A DNA stretch of 64,000 bases from Cololabis saira. Lineage: Eukaryota > Chordata > Actinopteri > Beloniformes > Belonidae. This document shows, piece by piece, positions 1-17,300 of the stretch. The translations under genes were made by a program, and so were the position numbers. Under the pieces are notes generated by a model. That model saw only the letters and a list, made by a program, of their open reading frames with translations. It was not told where the DNA came from and did no database searches. The stretch is taken from positions 33,998,361 through 34,062,360 of the forward strand of contig NC_084606.1 in assembly GCF_033807715.1 (NCBI RefSeq), given 5' to 3'. Each line of letters begins with the position of its first letter. Position 1 is the first letter of the stretch.

Positions 1-425
1 CTTTTGATTTTAATCCGTTTATGGTTTTTATAAATGTGCTATGTACCTTTAACGTCATACTTCCCAACAGGGTAGAAATCCCTGGGTGCTTTTGATGCCT
101 TAAATGTGCCATGTCATTGCAAACCCATTATATTTAGACTTAATCAACATCTGAAAATCTCCTTCTAGGACCACCCACGTCATCATCAGTGTATCCACCT
201 TTTCCATGTATTTCCTTCCCTTGTGTACTCATGCCTTTTCCATCTTCCTGAGATTCCTCTTCCGCCTTCCTGGCCAGCGTGGAGCTCGCACAGTCATCAC
301 ATGGGTTGCACTGTTTGATAGTAGCACTCTGAAAGCCTTTCTCCCTTTATTATGTACACACAGTAAAGCCATTAGACTCCAAAGGAGACACAACCCACTG
401 CACACACACACATGCAAACACAAAC
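1..425. other. left edge, no supported gene
   Basis: A/T-rich sequence with short open frames that resemble nothing I know. A CA-rich stretch lies near 400-430. A pyrimidine tract ending in CTAG near 168 could be a splice acceptor, but nothing coding follows that I can support. Confidence 0.4.
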
Positions 426-595
426 ACACAGGGCATTGTGTTAATGGTCTCCTTAAGCACTTGTGTATTGTTCTGAACCTGTTGTGGTTTAAGGCATTGC
501 ACCATACCTTAATATTGGATGTATCAACCCAAATACTACGACAGAGATGAATGAGTGGCCCACTGACCCAGTCCGAGTGTGTTCAGGGTCCAGAT
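426..595 (+). repeat. 170-bp direct repeat, left copy
   Basis: This block recurs in the same orientation at 1804-1973 with the same length and only a few base changes. The two copies abut the left and right ends of the mobile element at 596-1803 exactly, so the insertion is bracketed by a 170-bp direct duplication rather than the 8-bp duplication seen around its relatives. Confidence 0.85.
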
Positions 596-1803
<1,208 letters not shown>

Positions 1804-1973
1804 ACACAGGGCATTGTGTTAATGGTCTCCTTAAGCACTTGTGTATTGTTCTGAAGCTGTTGTGGTTTAAGGCATTGCACCGTACCTTAATATTGGATGT
1901 ATCAACCCAAATACTACAACAGAGATGGATGAGTGGCCCACTGACCCAGTCCGAGTGTGTTCAGGGTCCAGAT
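1804..1973 (+). repeat. 170-bp direct repeat, right copy
   Basis: Second copy of the block at 426-595, starting at the base after the mobile element's CCTA terminus and ending at the shared GTCCAGAT. The original, uninterrupted flank continues at 1974. Confidence 0.85.
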
Positions 1974-2517
1974 CACTTGTAAACACGAGAATACAGCTAT
2001 TGAACTAAAGAGGTCAATAGAGTAGAGGAGACAAAAGAGATGAAGTCTGGTTGGGATGGCTGAAAGAGAGTGTGTTTGGGGGGGGGGGGGTGCAACCTCA
2101 AGCAGCTCTTTTAAAGTGCATTGACACATGATCAGAGGATTTATGCTGGGAATTTATATGTCAGTCCACAATAACCAGAAGGACAAAACTGAAACCTTGA
2201 GAGACCTGCGTCACCCACCGCTGCACTCGAGTTGTGTTTCCTGATGTCTGAGAGTACGTTTCATGAAGTTCTCCACAATTGTGTTATTTAAGAAGTCTTT
2301 TCTACAAATCTGTGTTGCAGCCCAGAGGCATTTCCCTATCGGTCTGAAATGTGAATCTCTGTCGGCCTCTTTATTAGTTGTATGTGCGTCCGTGGAAACT
2401 GGTCTGACCAGCTGGTGCAGTTCTTTTCAGTTACTGGTCGCGCCTTTTTCCAATCCCGGCTGTTTTCTAGTCAGGAATCTGTTCAAATGGTTTTATGGCT
2501 GCAATGCTTAATATCTC
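1974..2517. other. no gene seen
   Basis: Single-copy-looking sequence with a poly-G run near 2079-2090. No splice-consistent coding frame or recognisable repeat was found. Confidence 0.4.
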
Positions 2518-2525
2518 CTGTCAAT

Positions 2526-4362
<1,837 letters not shown>

Positions 4363-4370
4363 CTGTCAAT

Positions 4371-5926
4371 ACATTTTTTTTTTATCAGTTTCCTAATGGC
4401 TTCCTAGGAATTTGGTTGAACTTTGCGAGGAAGAAGATCAGCCTGCATTTATGAATGAAACAGTACTCTGTTGATCAAACTTCGGTAATGTTTGGGGACT
4501 AATGATAGAATAAAGATCAACATTGTAGTGTGATTGGGTGACATCAGCCTCAGGGAGCGTCGTCGCCGTTGCTGCCTCTGTCAAGTGCTATAATATCTAT
4601 AGTATCTTAAATGTTTGCAGCCCCATGTTACATGTATTTAACAAAGAATCTCACAAAGCAGAGCTGAGAAACCTCGTTCTTCACGACTGAGGGGATGGCT
4701 TACTCTGATATGGGTTGGTATTACATCAGCTGCTGCAGACGCATCAAATAAACATATGGTGAGGAGAATTTGCAGCGTGGCCATTTGGCCATCCAGCCCG
4801 AGTGGAAACTTCAGGGATCCCATTATTGTCATCATGCTTCTATTTGCAGACATGGTTGTACAGTGAGGAGAGTTTGGTGTGGCTTCTCAGAGTAAATTAC
4901 AAGAGCGCTCAAAGTATTGACATTTCTGTGTTTCACTTTAAAAGACTTTAATCTGTGCAGATTGAATCGCCAGCATGAACAGTTTAGGGTTTCTGTGTTT
5001 GAGTGCAACATTTTTAACCCGGCCGGCCATCCTAATCCTTTTCTTCTTCAAGGTTCATATGGATTTGACTTTGATTTTCATGGGCAATACCACAGGCTTA
5101 AAAACACAAAACAAAAACAAATAGCTTAGAGAAACAAAGCATGTGTCACAGCCAGACGACAACCAGACAAGTATGAGGAAAAGGCATCAAAAATGGAGAG
5201 CAGGGGAGGAGCAGCTCTAGTAGAAACTTGTTTATTCAACGTCTTCTAAGCAGTTCTGCATGCATCTTAAAGTTTTTTGTTTAGTTTTATTGTTGCTCTT
5301 TGATGACTCCTATATGAATTATCATATAAAGCCCACCCGTGCACCATTGCGATTGGTTTGGTACGGTGTGCACCAGTGGAAGGATGAGAGGGATACCAGA
5401 CACATTTCATTAGAGAGAATTCACTCCAAGTATATGGCTATGACTGACCAAGCTTAACAGTTTAGGGTCCCCTAAGTAAACCATTACAGACTCATTTAAG
5501 TTTAGTAACGCATGTGGAAGATTTATTATGATTATCTGCAACAAAACACCTCAACATCAAACTTGTATATCAACCCAAGAGGGATGTGGTGGTGCACATT
5601 CCTGCAGCATTTAAAGTTATTCATCCTGTCAGCGCAGGACAGTAGAGGGTGGAGTGGTTGTTAAACCGCACTTCTATTGAAACTGTTGTTAACTATTAAC
5701 TGTACTGAACAACCGTGTATCATATAATCCCATGAATGACAGAATGTTACATAACATAAGAAAAGTGTCAAGTTCCACTTAGTTGACTCCGAAAAGGACA
5801 CCAGGACAACTCGGATTTCCAATTGATCAACTTTATTTATCCAACTTTTAGGCTTGGTTGGTTTCTATTCAGTTGATCTTCAAATAGTAATCAGGTTGTT
5901 AACCTTCGAAAACAAAGAAATAAGTG
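4371..5926. other. no gene seen
   Basis: About 1.5 kb upstream of arhgef15 with only short open frames and no family resemblance. Non-coding 5' exons or promoter of arhgef15 could lie here, but I cannot point to them. Confidence 0.4.
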
Positions 5927-6286
5927 TTAAAGGAGCATGAGGCTCCTTTTAAGAAATGAGACTCTCTAGCGCCACCCTTCACCACGACGGCCGTTGGGGG
6001 TACTGCAGCCAACAGTGAAGCCTGCACGGGAGAACGGGGAGAACGTGCATGCAGCGTCATGTGACGTCACATCCGCAGCCCAGCGCGGGAAATTTGGGCC
6101 CGAATTGCAGCACATTTTGCAGCACATTTTGCAGCACACAGCCTGTTCAAGGCAACGGAGAGATACACTAGAGGGCTCATTCGTTTGGGTTTGGAACGCT
6201 TCATCTGACATTATTACTAGAAAACTTAAAACGTATACGGATTTCTTTCATAAATCCTGCCTCAATCCGGCCTCAAGCTCCTTTAA
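5927..6286. mobile_element. MITE with TTAAAGGAGC termini
   Basis: A 360-bp element starting TTAAAGGAGC and ending GCTCCTTTAA, its perfect inverse. The interior is GC-richer than its surroundings. A triplicated CAGCACATTTTG-like motif sits near 6107-6140. There is no coding capacity; the open frames here are fortuitous. Confidence 0.7.
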
Positions 6287-7079
6287 CAATGAAAATACAA
6301 TATGTACAGGTATTTACAAAAAAAAAAAGTTCAAATAAATTCAACTAACTCAAACAGGTATTATTTTTAAAGTTAAATCCGTAAACTTTTAAACCCCATT
6401 TTTAAACTTTTGAATTGTTTACTGTTCAAAATGAGTCTAAACAAGTAAATCAAAATGTAAAGTCAAAATCGTTTTGTCCACTTAAGGGAAATCAAGATGA
6501 ATTAATCATTTAATTTAATCAATCATGTAGTTAATTATTTTAAATTCACTACCATGCTGAAACTGATTAAATCCACCCAATGGAGTGTTTGGTATGATGA
6601 ACAAAAGAAGAAAATGAAACAGTTTACGATTGCTAATTTACAGTTCATGTACAACCTAAACAGAGCTTTGAGACATTTTTATATCAAATATAAAAGACAT
6701 AGCACGGCCTTTAAATGAATAAATGAATCAACACAATCATAAATGGTGTAAGGTTTTGTACAAAGAGATGAGGGAACCTGACTTAGAAAAATGGACCATC
6801 TGCAGCCAGAGATGGATTTAGCAAATGCTGTATCAGCTCCAGGTAATAAAGATGGATTCATAGTATAATGTTTGTTATGTTGAAATGTCCTGAGTGGAAA
6901 GGAGGGGGGTCCTTCAAGTGTAAAGTTCATTACCGGCAAAGGATTTATAGCTCAGAGATCAAAGTCTGTCACATTATTACTGGTTGTACTCAGTGATGTA
7001 ATGTGTATTTTGTAGATATAAAAGTTTATTTCAGTGGCATGTTTAAAAAAAAATGTTTTCCTTTCTGTTTGCTTATCAG
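6287..7079. other. no gene seen; ends at a splice acceptor
   Basis: A/T-rich. It ends in a pyrimidine tract and TTATCAG at 7073-7079, the probable acceptor of the first coding exon of arhgef15, which implies at least one non-coding 5' exon further upstream. Confidence 0.45.
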
Positions 7080-7184
7080 GTGAGGATGGCATGCTTGCAT
7101 TGCCGCCCGTCCTCAAAGTCTTGCTTGTGACTAGCTGAGGTGGAGAGCGAAACACAAAATAAGAAAAGGCGTCCTCCCGCTAAC

Positions 7185-8226
7185 ATGTCTGTCCAAGAAG
7201 GCTCCACCTCTCCTTCACCCCTCAAGCCCGAGGTCAAGCCCAGGCCGGAGATTGCTCCCAAACCATCGCCTCTCCCTGCAGACGGGAGCTGCACTTCAGG
7301 CCCTTCTGGAGGAAAGGTCAAGAAGATAGTGGACAGGTTTAGCAAGCAGGAGTCCTGCGAAGCAGGAGAGCAGACGGCTAATGGCACAGCAGAGAGTAAG
7401 AAGTTCAAAAGGGCACCCACGATAAAGCCCAAGCCGGGCCGCCCCAGCCTGCCCCTACTGGCCGGGCCAGAGCAGGCACCCCCGCTCCCCAAGAAACGCA
7501 GCCGCATCCCCAAGAAACACACGGACAGTCTGGGAGGAGACGAAGGTGACAGCCTGAACGTGGAAGGAGGTCGATCAGGTACAGTTGACGCTAAAACTTG
7601 GACTGTCATTCAAGATCGTACAGGGTTCATACGTTTTGAAAAAACCTGGAAAAGTCATGGAATTTGAAAATGTCATTTTCAAGGCCTGGAAAAGTTTTGG
7701 AAAAGTCATGGCATTTATTTTTCTCACTTAATGATAACATTTAGTAATAACAGCCTATAAGGTAAGATTTGAAATTGATCAATAAATATTTCGTATAGAA
7801 AAGTCTTGCGTGTTCTCACGTGTGACGTGCCGAGCATCTTGCGCATCATGCAGATCGGTTATTATTACAGTTATTAAAGTTATATTAGATTACTATACAA
7901 CATGTTCTACAACATAGTGCTGGTTAGGGATGCGCGGTATGGACTAAAAAATGTATCACGATAATTTCTGGCATTTATCCCGATAATGATAAAAATGACG
8001 TTAAAAAAAATACCAATTCAACTCCATCTTTTTAACTATAAATATATCACCACATTCAGTCTTTGGAGCCCCCAAATCACTGCTCTAAAAGATACTAAAT
8101 GCTACTAAACTACACCAATTAAATTTAATTAATAAAAACCAATTAAATGAGTTACACCTGTACTGCAAAACTGTAATTACTCAGATCCGCCATGTTTGTT
8201 ACACAAAAACCTCATCAACGGGAATT

Positions 8227-8308
<82 letters not shown>

Positions 8309-11300
8309 TCATCGTTTTTTTACCGCGAGATGACAAATTCTTACCGTGGGGAATTTTTTTGACGGTTTATCGTGAACGGTAAAATATCGCCCATTTCTAG
8401 TGCTGGTATATATCAGTGTTAGTTTAAACATGTTTATTTTGTATAAAACCATAATTGTCATTAGATCTCTACTGTGGTGACTTTTAACATAGTTTTATTA
8501 CTATATTTCATTCATACATTGATGTTTTAGAGGTCATGTATAGTCATGGAAACTGGCTGCCAAGTCATGGAAAAGTCATGTAAATGTGTTGGTTAAAATG
8601 TGTATGAACCCTATTATTTTTTCTGGAAATTACATTTTTTTCATGATAGTAAGTTTTAAAATAGAAAGAAGACAGTCAAAGAGTGCATCCTCTGTCTAAG
8701 CCAATGTCCTTTTCTAGAAAATGGCCCAGATTCCCAGCAGTTCTGATGGGGTTTTCATTTACTCCAGTTCTCCATTATCTTTCAAAACTCGTAACCAGTT
8801 TTTGCATAATCATGGTGCAGACAAAATGGACAAATTTCACACAAAAAATGAACTATAAGAGCTAAATAAAGTTGAGAAAAATCGAGCCAAATATTTTTAA
8901 AGATGCACAGATTCGAGTTAGGTTTGTGTTTCGTGATAATAATATATCTTGTTACATTAAGCATCATATGTCAGAGGATTTCTTGAAAATGAAAATGAAA
9001 ATGTTAAAGCTACGGTTAAAATGCAATTCAGAGCTTTGTTATCAGATGATATTGTATTCTCATGCAATGGTTTCATGAGATTTTCAAAGCAGCAGCTCAA
9101 AAGACTCGACATGTTGACTTGCAGTTAGAAATGACACTGATCGGTATGACATTCAAGTTTTTCAGGTTCATCGCACCTAGATTATATTTTAAACAATCTT
9201 GTGGCAGAGCTGGACATCAAGATGCATGAAAACACATTTTTTAAATGAAATAAAACTTATTTCTGAAATCATCTTGATGAAGTTAACAGTTGTAAGCTAT
9301 AGTTTGGATTGGATCTTTAGTTCATGCACACGGCTTCTGCGTGACAATGATCAGCTTTGTCCTGCATCAACAAAAAGAAACCCAAGAAGGGCGACAGTTT
9401 ATTTTTTGTCATAATTCATACGTTGGTGGATATTCCCATCTCAATTACACATACTTTAACTTCCCTTGTTTTAGTTCCACATTAGAAACAGAAAGGTTTT
9501 GTGCAGGGCAATAGATTCTGTATCATCCTGCAGAAAAGTCACCAATCTTTCAGTTCTGAGGTATTCATTCATCGAGACATAATAACATAAAAATATCTGG
9601 TCCTGATCAGGTTTTCCAACAAGAAAAAAAATAAAATAATGTAAAATCTATTTTACTTTCATCCTTATTCACTGCTTTCTATCTTCTTCAACTTCATCTT
9701 TTCCATTTCCTTTTGTCAATGTTCGATTTTTCTTGCAAACAAACGCTGCAAACATCCCATAAACATTTAAAGAAACAACTTATAATATACATCAGGGTAT
9801 ATTTACATTACGATGATTTGCTGAGTTCAAAGAACAACATGTGGAGCTGTTGTGAGCAAAACGAGCTCTTTATAAAAGGGATCTGCCCTGTCTGTGCACG
9901 TGCATGCTGGGAAACAACTCATTTACACCCAGTACTGGAGTTGAGGGGGGATGAGGGGGGATGGCATCCCCCCTGAAACAAAAACGGTAAAAATCATCCC
10001 CCCTGTAAAACTGCCATCCCCCCTTTCCATCCCTTATGTCATTTCATCAATGAATGTGGTTTTACTGCTATTTCAACATTTAGAGTCATCACCAGAAAAA
10101 TAACTTATTTGACAATTTTCACCTGTTTCAAGTCAATTTTCACTTGAAATAAGTAGGAAAATCTGCCAGTGGGACAAGATTTATCTTCTTATTACAAGCA
10201 AAAAAATCTTGTTCCACTGGCAGATTTTTCTACTTATTTTAAGTGAAAATCTACTTTAAACAGGTGAAAATTGTTGTTTTTTCCAGGGATGAGTCTTGTT
10301 TTAAGTGTAATGGGATTTTCTTACTAAAATGAGACATTTTAACTAGAAATAAGACAAATATTCTTTTGAAGATTTTGAGTTGTTTTACTTATCCTGTGAA
10401 GGACAGAGGCATATTTATAAGTTCAGAAAACTGTTTTTTATTTTTGTGTTTTGATGTACTAGAAATATACTGTATTAGAATATTGTGATAAAGTTCTTTA
10501 TTTTCTGTAATGCAATTAAAAAGACAAAAATGTCATACATTCTGGATTCATTACAAATCAACTGAAATATTGCAAGCCTTTTATTATTTTAATATTGCTG
10601 ATTATGGCTTACAGTTTAAGATTAAGATTCCTTAAGCTGTGACCCATGATCAGCAATATTAAAATAATAAAAGGCTTGCAATATTTCAGTTGATTTGTAA
10701 TGAATCCAGAATGTATGACTTTTTTTTTTCGTAATTGCATTACAGAAAATCACAATATTCTAATTTTCGGAGACAGTCCTGTATTAGATGTAAGCCCAGT
10801 GGATATTTAAAGCTTACAGAAGGCTGCATTTAACTGCTGCTATGTCATTCCTGCAGTATTTCTGCAGGTGTTTTGGTCACAGCTATTATTTGTAATATAT
10901 TATATTATTTATAATCAGCACAAATTATCTGTCCCCATATGATAAAATCCACCATCCCCCTGATTTCTTTTTACAACTCGAGTACTGTTCACACCCATTA
11001 ACGTAGTTCAAACAAGGGAAGATGAGTTGGGGAGAAACATTACAGTTTATCTTCTCTTTTTGATGCAGCCCCTGATGGAAAGGAAGTGGAGGTTCATCTG
11101 ACTGGCGTAGGTGAAGTGGAGGCTGAATACAGTCCGGACGGCCCCCTCAGTCCTTACTGCAACCCGAGCTGCAGCTGCCTGTGTCACCGCCAGCGCCCCG
11201 GCATGAAACTAATATGGGTACCCGTGAATTCAGAAGATGGAGAGCAGGGTGATGTAGAAGAGCCGGAGGACGGGGAAGAGGGGGAGGAGTGGGAGACGGC

Positions 11301-14300
11301 TGATCAAGGAGGCGAAAGCGGCAGTGAGGGGGGGAATGAGATGGACAGTACTTCTTTGCTTGATGAGAAAAAGGGAAAGCCAGAGTTCCATCAGTCTTTA
11401 AATGTGTTGCTGGCTGAGGGTCACAGGAGGCGATCAGACCCAGGTCCTCACTCTGTCCTCACCTCCCTTGCCATCTCTCGCTGTCAATCTCCCCCCGTTC
11501 CTCCAAAACGTGGACGATCACCACCAGTCCGCCAGTTCTCCCAAGATGAAGAAGATATTTATGAGATCACCCTTCCAGCGGTGGACTTTTCTGCTAGCAA
11601 AAGCAAACCTCAGTCCAAGGAGCAGCTGGATACTCCGAAAATAAAAATACGAAAACCGACACGTCGGAGTAAACTTTCCTCCAGCGTCTCAGACCCCGCA
11701 TCTGAGTTTGAGGACGTCACAAATTCCATCTCGAGCCCCGACGACCTTCCGCCCGCCATCCCGCCGAGGATCCCCATAATCACGGACAGCCGCAGCCTCA
11801 CGCCGACGCACCAGGGCGGGGCGCCGGTCTCCCCGCCCGCAGTGGAGGAGCGGCGCTCCCTGCTATCCTCCTCTCCCAGCAGCTCCACCACCAGCACGCT
11901 GAGCCCCCAACGAACCATCTCTCCGCCCTCCAGCATCCCCCTCGGGCCCAACAGACCCCCGCCTCCACCACCAAAGACGGATCCACGGAGGCTCAGCGCT
12001 GCCTCGCTGCAATTCCTCTCTCAGAGAAAAGGTTTTTACACAGCGCTCAATTACCGTATTTTCTGGACTATAAGCCGCTACTTTTTTCATAGGTTTTCAA
12101 CCGTGCGGCTTATACAAAGGTTCTATTCTGTGGGTTTTTCTTCCACCGCTCGGGGCGCTCTAACCAGAGTTATTATCGTTCACGAAAACGAACGAAATAA
12201 CGAAAACTAAAATTTAAAAAACAATTTCGTTAACTGAACTAAATAAAAACGAAAATTAAAAGACAAAAACGATAACTAACTGAAACTATATTGCGTGTTT
12301 AGAAAACTAACTAAAACAAACTTTATAGTATTATTATAATAATTATAGATATAATTTCCTCCGTTTTCGTCCTTGTCAATATAAGCCTCTTGGTATGATC
12401 AATTTATTCCGCTCTGGCCGTTTATCTCCAACTGGCAGCTAAGGCACCTAAACGCCTCACGGTCCGTGACGTCAAAACTAAAAATAAAACTAAGACTTAT
12501 AAAAACTAAACTAAAACTAAGCATTTTTGAAAAAATAAAAACTAATAAAAACTAGCAAACCCACACTAAAAACAAATTAAAACTAACTGAATTGAAGGAG
12601 AAAAAGTCAAAACGAAATAAAACTAAACTAAAATGAAAAATTCAAAACTATTATAACCCTGGCTCTAACCGGAATTAGAATCAAAACTAAGACAAAATAA
12701 ATGCAAAGAAGAATACGCTACTTCTTCTTTAGCAGATAGAAGTAGAAGCAGATTTCAAACAGATAAATAGATAAATAAATAGTGGTTATTTTCTCTTGGT
12801 TCTGTCCCGTTTTAATCAGCAAAGTTGCTGCCGTGTTAAAAGACCCTGTTAGGAAAGGAACTATTTAGGTACAAACATGTACATCATTTACAGTTCAAAA
12901 TCCTTCTGTACATGTAGTAAATATCTAATATAACAACATAAATATCTGCAGCTTGTATATCTTTTTTATTATTTTTTTTAGAAATAGAGCGGATGCGGCT
13001 TATGGTCCAGAAAATACGGTATATTAACGATTGGTGTGTTAATATACTTCAAAAATGTCAAATATGACCTGCCTACTTTTCTTTTTTTTTAAATAGAAGA
13101 GGAGAATGGAGAGAATGATGGAGAGAAAGAAGACACGGACATGTGAGCAGTCACTTTATTTAATGAATTCAATATTTTTACATTTTCTGTCATCAATCAG
13201 CATTACCTTGTAAAATGCTCGTGTGTAAAAAAAAAAAGATCCTGTTTACTAAAATTATAAAATCCCAGAGAAATATTTTGTTTAAGTTTAGAGGCTTTAG
13301 GCTACAACAGACTGTGTTGATTTAACATGTTCATTTGGCATGACTTGTCCAATCCTTGAAGTTGCTGTAGATCAGGGGTGTCAAACTCATTTTGCTTGGC
13401 GGGCCAAATTTTTTTCTCGCGGGCCGCCCGCTCAAAATAACAAAAACGGTGGGAACAAATTTAAAAAAAAATTATTTTTTTTACTATTGTTATCTAATCC
13501 AATATCAGTTTAGTTAATTTTAAAGGAAATATGCACTTTGTTTACACTCTATGTAAAATATATTTCTTCAGGATCTTTTCTTGAAATTTCTCGTTTTTTT
13601 TTCAAATTATGTAAGATACTTTTAATATAATTTTACAAAGATAAACAGAAACAAGTATGTTTTTTTTATATTTTGCTTTTTTTTTTAGGTAATTTAATTA
13701 AAAGCAAAATCTTTCTTATTACATCCGAAAGTGTTTCTTTGTGATTTAGAGATTTTTCCAGTACAATTAAATGTATTTATTTTTAAAAATTGGCGTGTAT
13801 ATTTACGCCAGTGTGCCGAAAAAGTCAGCACTTCTCTTTTAACTGTTTTACTTTGTAACTATCCTGGTATTCAAAACTGAAATTCTCCGAATAAATATCT
13901 TCTATCATCTTTTTTAGCAGTGATATTTTTCCTGCGAAAATATATAATAGTAGTCAGTTAATAAAAATAAACGACCGTCTAAAAAGAAATAAAATCTGCA
14001 AATGCATTCTAGAAAACTAAAAAAATGTTGAAAACTGCTCTCTTTGTGGAATAACGATGGATTTGTAGAAGAAATATATTATCGGATGTGCTGCGATTCA
14101 TTCAATTATTTATGCCTTCCTTTTTAGTAAGTTAACATTTTGTTTTTTTGCGTTGGAAACTTCTCGCGGGCCGCATGAAAATCTCTCTCGGGCCGCACAT
14201 TTGACACCCCTGCTGTAGATGTTTCTGGGAGCATCAAAGATCACTAACTGTGTCGTGCCTTACTTCTCAATCCCGTTTCAGGTCTCCAATGAGTAGAAAC

Positions 14301-17300
14301 TCTCTCAAAAGGGAGATTGCGTTCCTTTTGGACGCCCGCCTGCAGAACGGTAAGATAAAACATTGCCAGCTCAGTGTCACAGTGATCCGTTCAATAGGGC
14401 AGGACATAGGTGTGTTAGATGTGCACACTTTGTTACCCATGTACTCTTGTGCATGTGAAGAACCATCAACCCTGCAATTAGAGAACAACATAATCTGCTA
14501 CCTAAACCACACCCATACGTGACATATTAGTAGCATCAACTCATCAGAACCGCATTGTGGTTGTTATTCTATAAATACACATGTGACGTTTGCACTTTCA
14601 ATTCCATGTAGCGTTCTGTCTCATATGTTGGGAGCAGAGGGGGGTAGTAACGAGTTACATTTACTCTGTTACATTTACTTGAGTAAGTTTTGGGAATTTT
14701 TGTACTTTTAGGAGTAGTTTTGAATCACTATAATTTTTACTTTTACTTGAGTAGATTTGTGAAGAAGAAACTGTTCCTCTTACTCCACTACATTAGGCTA
14801 CGTTGAGCTGTTACTTTTATTGTATCCCTTTTATCCGCGTACGCGTCAATCTCATGACATCACTGGGTGATTCTTTGGGAAAAATGTTTGTTTTTGCATG
14901 TTTTGTCACATTTACACAGACTCAAACACACACAGAGTTTCTATGAGTTCATGTTTGTTCTAGTTCTGCCTGGTTAAAAAAGAAAAGTACAAATGCTTGA
15001 AATTTTGTGCTACTTGTGCTTAATTTATTTTTTTATTCTGTTATTATTATATTTATTTTATTATTTATTAAAGTACTTGAATTTACTTTAAGATTATTTT
15101 ACTTTAAGCTATTTTTTATTAATTTTAATTAATTTTATTAATTTAATTTGCCGAAAGATGATTGTTTTGTACTTTTGTCTGTTTGAATGGTTGTGTTAAA
15201 AAAAATAAATCAGACGTTACTCAACAGTTACTCAGTACTTGAGTAGTTTTTTCACAAAGTACTTTTTTACTTTTACTCAAGTAATTATTTGGATGACTAC
15301 TTTTTACTTTTACTTGAGTCATATTATTCTGAAGTAACAGTACTTTTACTTGAGTACAATTTTTGGCTCCTCTACCCACCTCTGGTTGGGAGCAGCATGT
15401 TCAGTGGCCACATACACAGGTTTCAGGAATGTTTTCACTCGTTTCCCCTCAGAGCCGCTCTACCAGACGTACCGGGCCACCGTCATCACAAAGGAGATCC
15501 GTCGGCAGACAGTTTGCCGCAACATCAGCAAAACCAGCGTGGATTATGCCATGGACTGGACGGCCCGTCGCCAGGGGAACGGATCCGGGCTGGCGGCTGG
15601 AAACACTTTGCCGCCGTCAGGCCAGAGCACCTTGTGGCAGGAGCTGCCGACGGTGCGGGACAGCGGAGTGCTGGAGCAGCTCACCCCCGAACAGTGCAAG
15701 TACCAGGAGGTGAAGAGACAGAAATAAATGTGCAGGGGAAAGTTCCATCAAGAGAAATCAATAAGGCAGAAAGGAGAAACAAGAGATGCAGGATCAATTT
15801 TTAAATCGCATTTTAAGTTGATAATGTGACCTTTTATGTGGATTAAAGTGCACTCTTGTCTAACTGCCGTATATAATTTACTGCTGTAGCTTTATATTGA
15901 TTCACCCTAAATGGACTTTATAAAAGCTTTTACAGTTACGGTTTTAAGTCTCCAACATTAGTAAGAGTGGAACAACTTCTTTTAAAGGTATAGTCTGTAA
16001 TCGTATTCAAAAACATTTATTGTTATACTGGGTGAAATGGTCCTTCCATCCTGAGAGTAGCCAGTGAATAATGTGTTCAGAAAAAGGAAAGAAAAACATC
16101 CGACCTCTCTGACAGCTTTAATCCTGTAAAAACTCTGACCAATCTGTTTTTTGCGCACCGAATGGCACGGATTGGTCAGAGCACCATAGGATTGGCAGGG
16201 GGGAAAGAACCAATCAGATGCCTTCCTTTTAAGTCCCGCCCACGCCCCCTCTGTCCCATGCGCACACTCGTCGCGTCGAATGTAACGGCTCGCCCTGCTA
16301 AAAAGGCTGAAAAAAGAAAGCCAAAGTGCGATTCTGCGGTGCAGGTTGTCCACTATTGGGGGTCTGGGGGTGGGGATGGAGGCGTCTCCATCCCGGCGAG
16401 GGCGGAGAGCGCCGGTGCAGGTGGCGGTGCGCCGCGGTGCCGTGCAGGCTCTGTTGCCACGGCTACGCCGTAGGGTACAGCGTAGCCTACGGCGTAGGGT
16501 ACGCGGCAACGCGCACCATTCTGCGTTGGTGTAACGCGGAACCATAAATCGGCCTTCAGTGTGTGCTCTGTGTGCTGTTCTGAACTTCTCTGTTTCTCAT
16601 TTTGCTGGGATGTCGGGTCACTCCGCTGAGACACAACTTTTGCGGTATCGGCCCTCTTGTGTCTAAAAATGATGCGCAGAGCCCACCCAATCAGAAACGG
16701 TACAGATATTCTGTGATATTTTTTTATATTTATAAAAAAATTTAATTATAAAAAAATTAAGGATCCCCATAACTTTGATTGGGTGGGCAGGACGCACGTT
16801 TGGGAGGGCATAGCTCACCCCTGCCCCCCCCTAAAACCGGCCTCGCTTACAGGTGAATGAGACATGGGGTAGTTTTGTTGAAAATGTGCTGTCCAAAATG
16901 TCCTGGAAAACTGGACTCCTGTAAATGCGTGTTCCCCAAAGTTTGTGGGGGCGTGGCTTTGGACGGAGTGCTGACGGGAGGGGGAGGAGGGGCGGCGCTT
17001 AGATGAGGGGGCGGGGCTTAGAGGAGGTGCCACTTTCAAATCTTGCTAGCTCTCCAACATTACTGACTATACCTTTAAGTAAAGGTTGTGATACTTAAAT
17101 GTGATAAAGAGGAAAATGTTTGTATTTCTTACTACTTTATGTGTAAAATGTATCCCACACTCTTGTCTCTCCTAGAGTATGTTTGAGGTGCTGACCTCTG
17201 AGGCCTCTTACCTGCGATCCCTGCACGTTCTGACCGAACACTTCCTGGAGAACAGGGAGCTGGAGGAGACAATGATCATCAGAGACAGGAAAACCCTCTT

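Larger units (their letters stand above)
9931..10988. mobile_element. DNA element with two nested palindromic elements
   Basis: Left end CAGTACTGGAGTTGAGGGG and right end ACTCGAGTACTG are approximate inverses, and poly-C/poly-G motifs (CATCCCCCC) occur near both ends. Inside lie a 163-bp palindromic MITE and a copy of the CAGGACTGTCTC hairpin family. Confidence 0.45.

Noticed and set aside
7140..7184. Upstream GTG start for arhgef15
   Set aside because: Eukaryotic initiation at GTG is not expected; the ATG at 7185 gives MSVQ and an in-frame TGA lies at 7128.
16162..16634. Several overlapping open frames in the GC-rich block of intron 5
   Set aside because: They lie inside a repeat with mirrored ends, on both strands, with no splice support or family resemblance.
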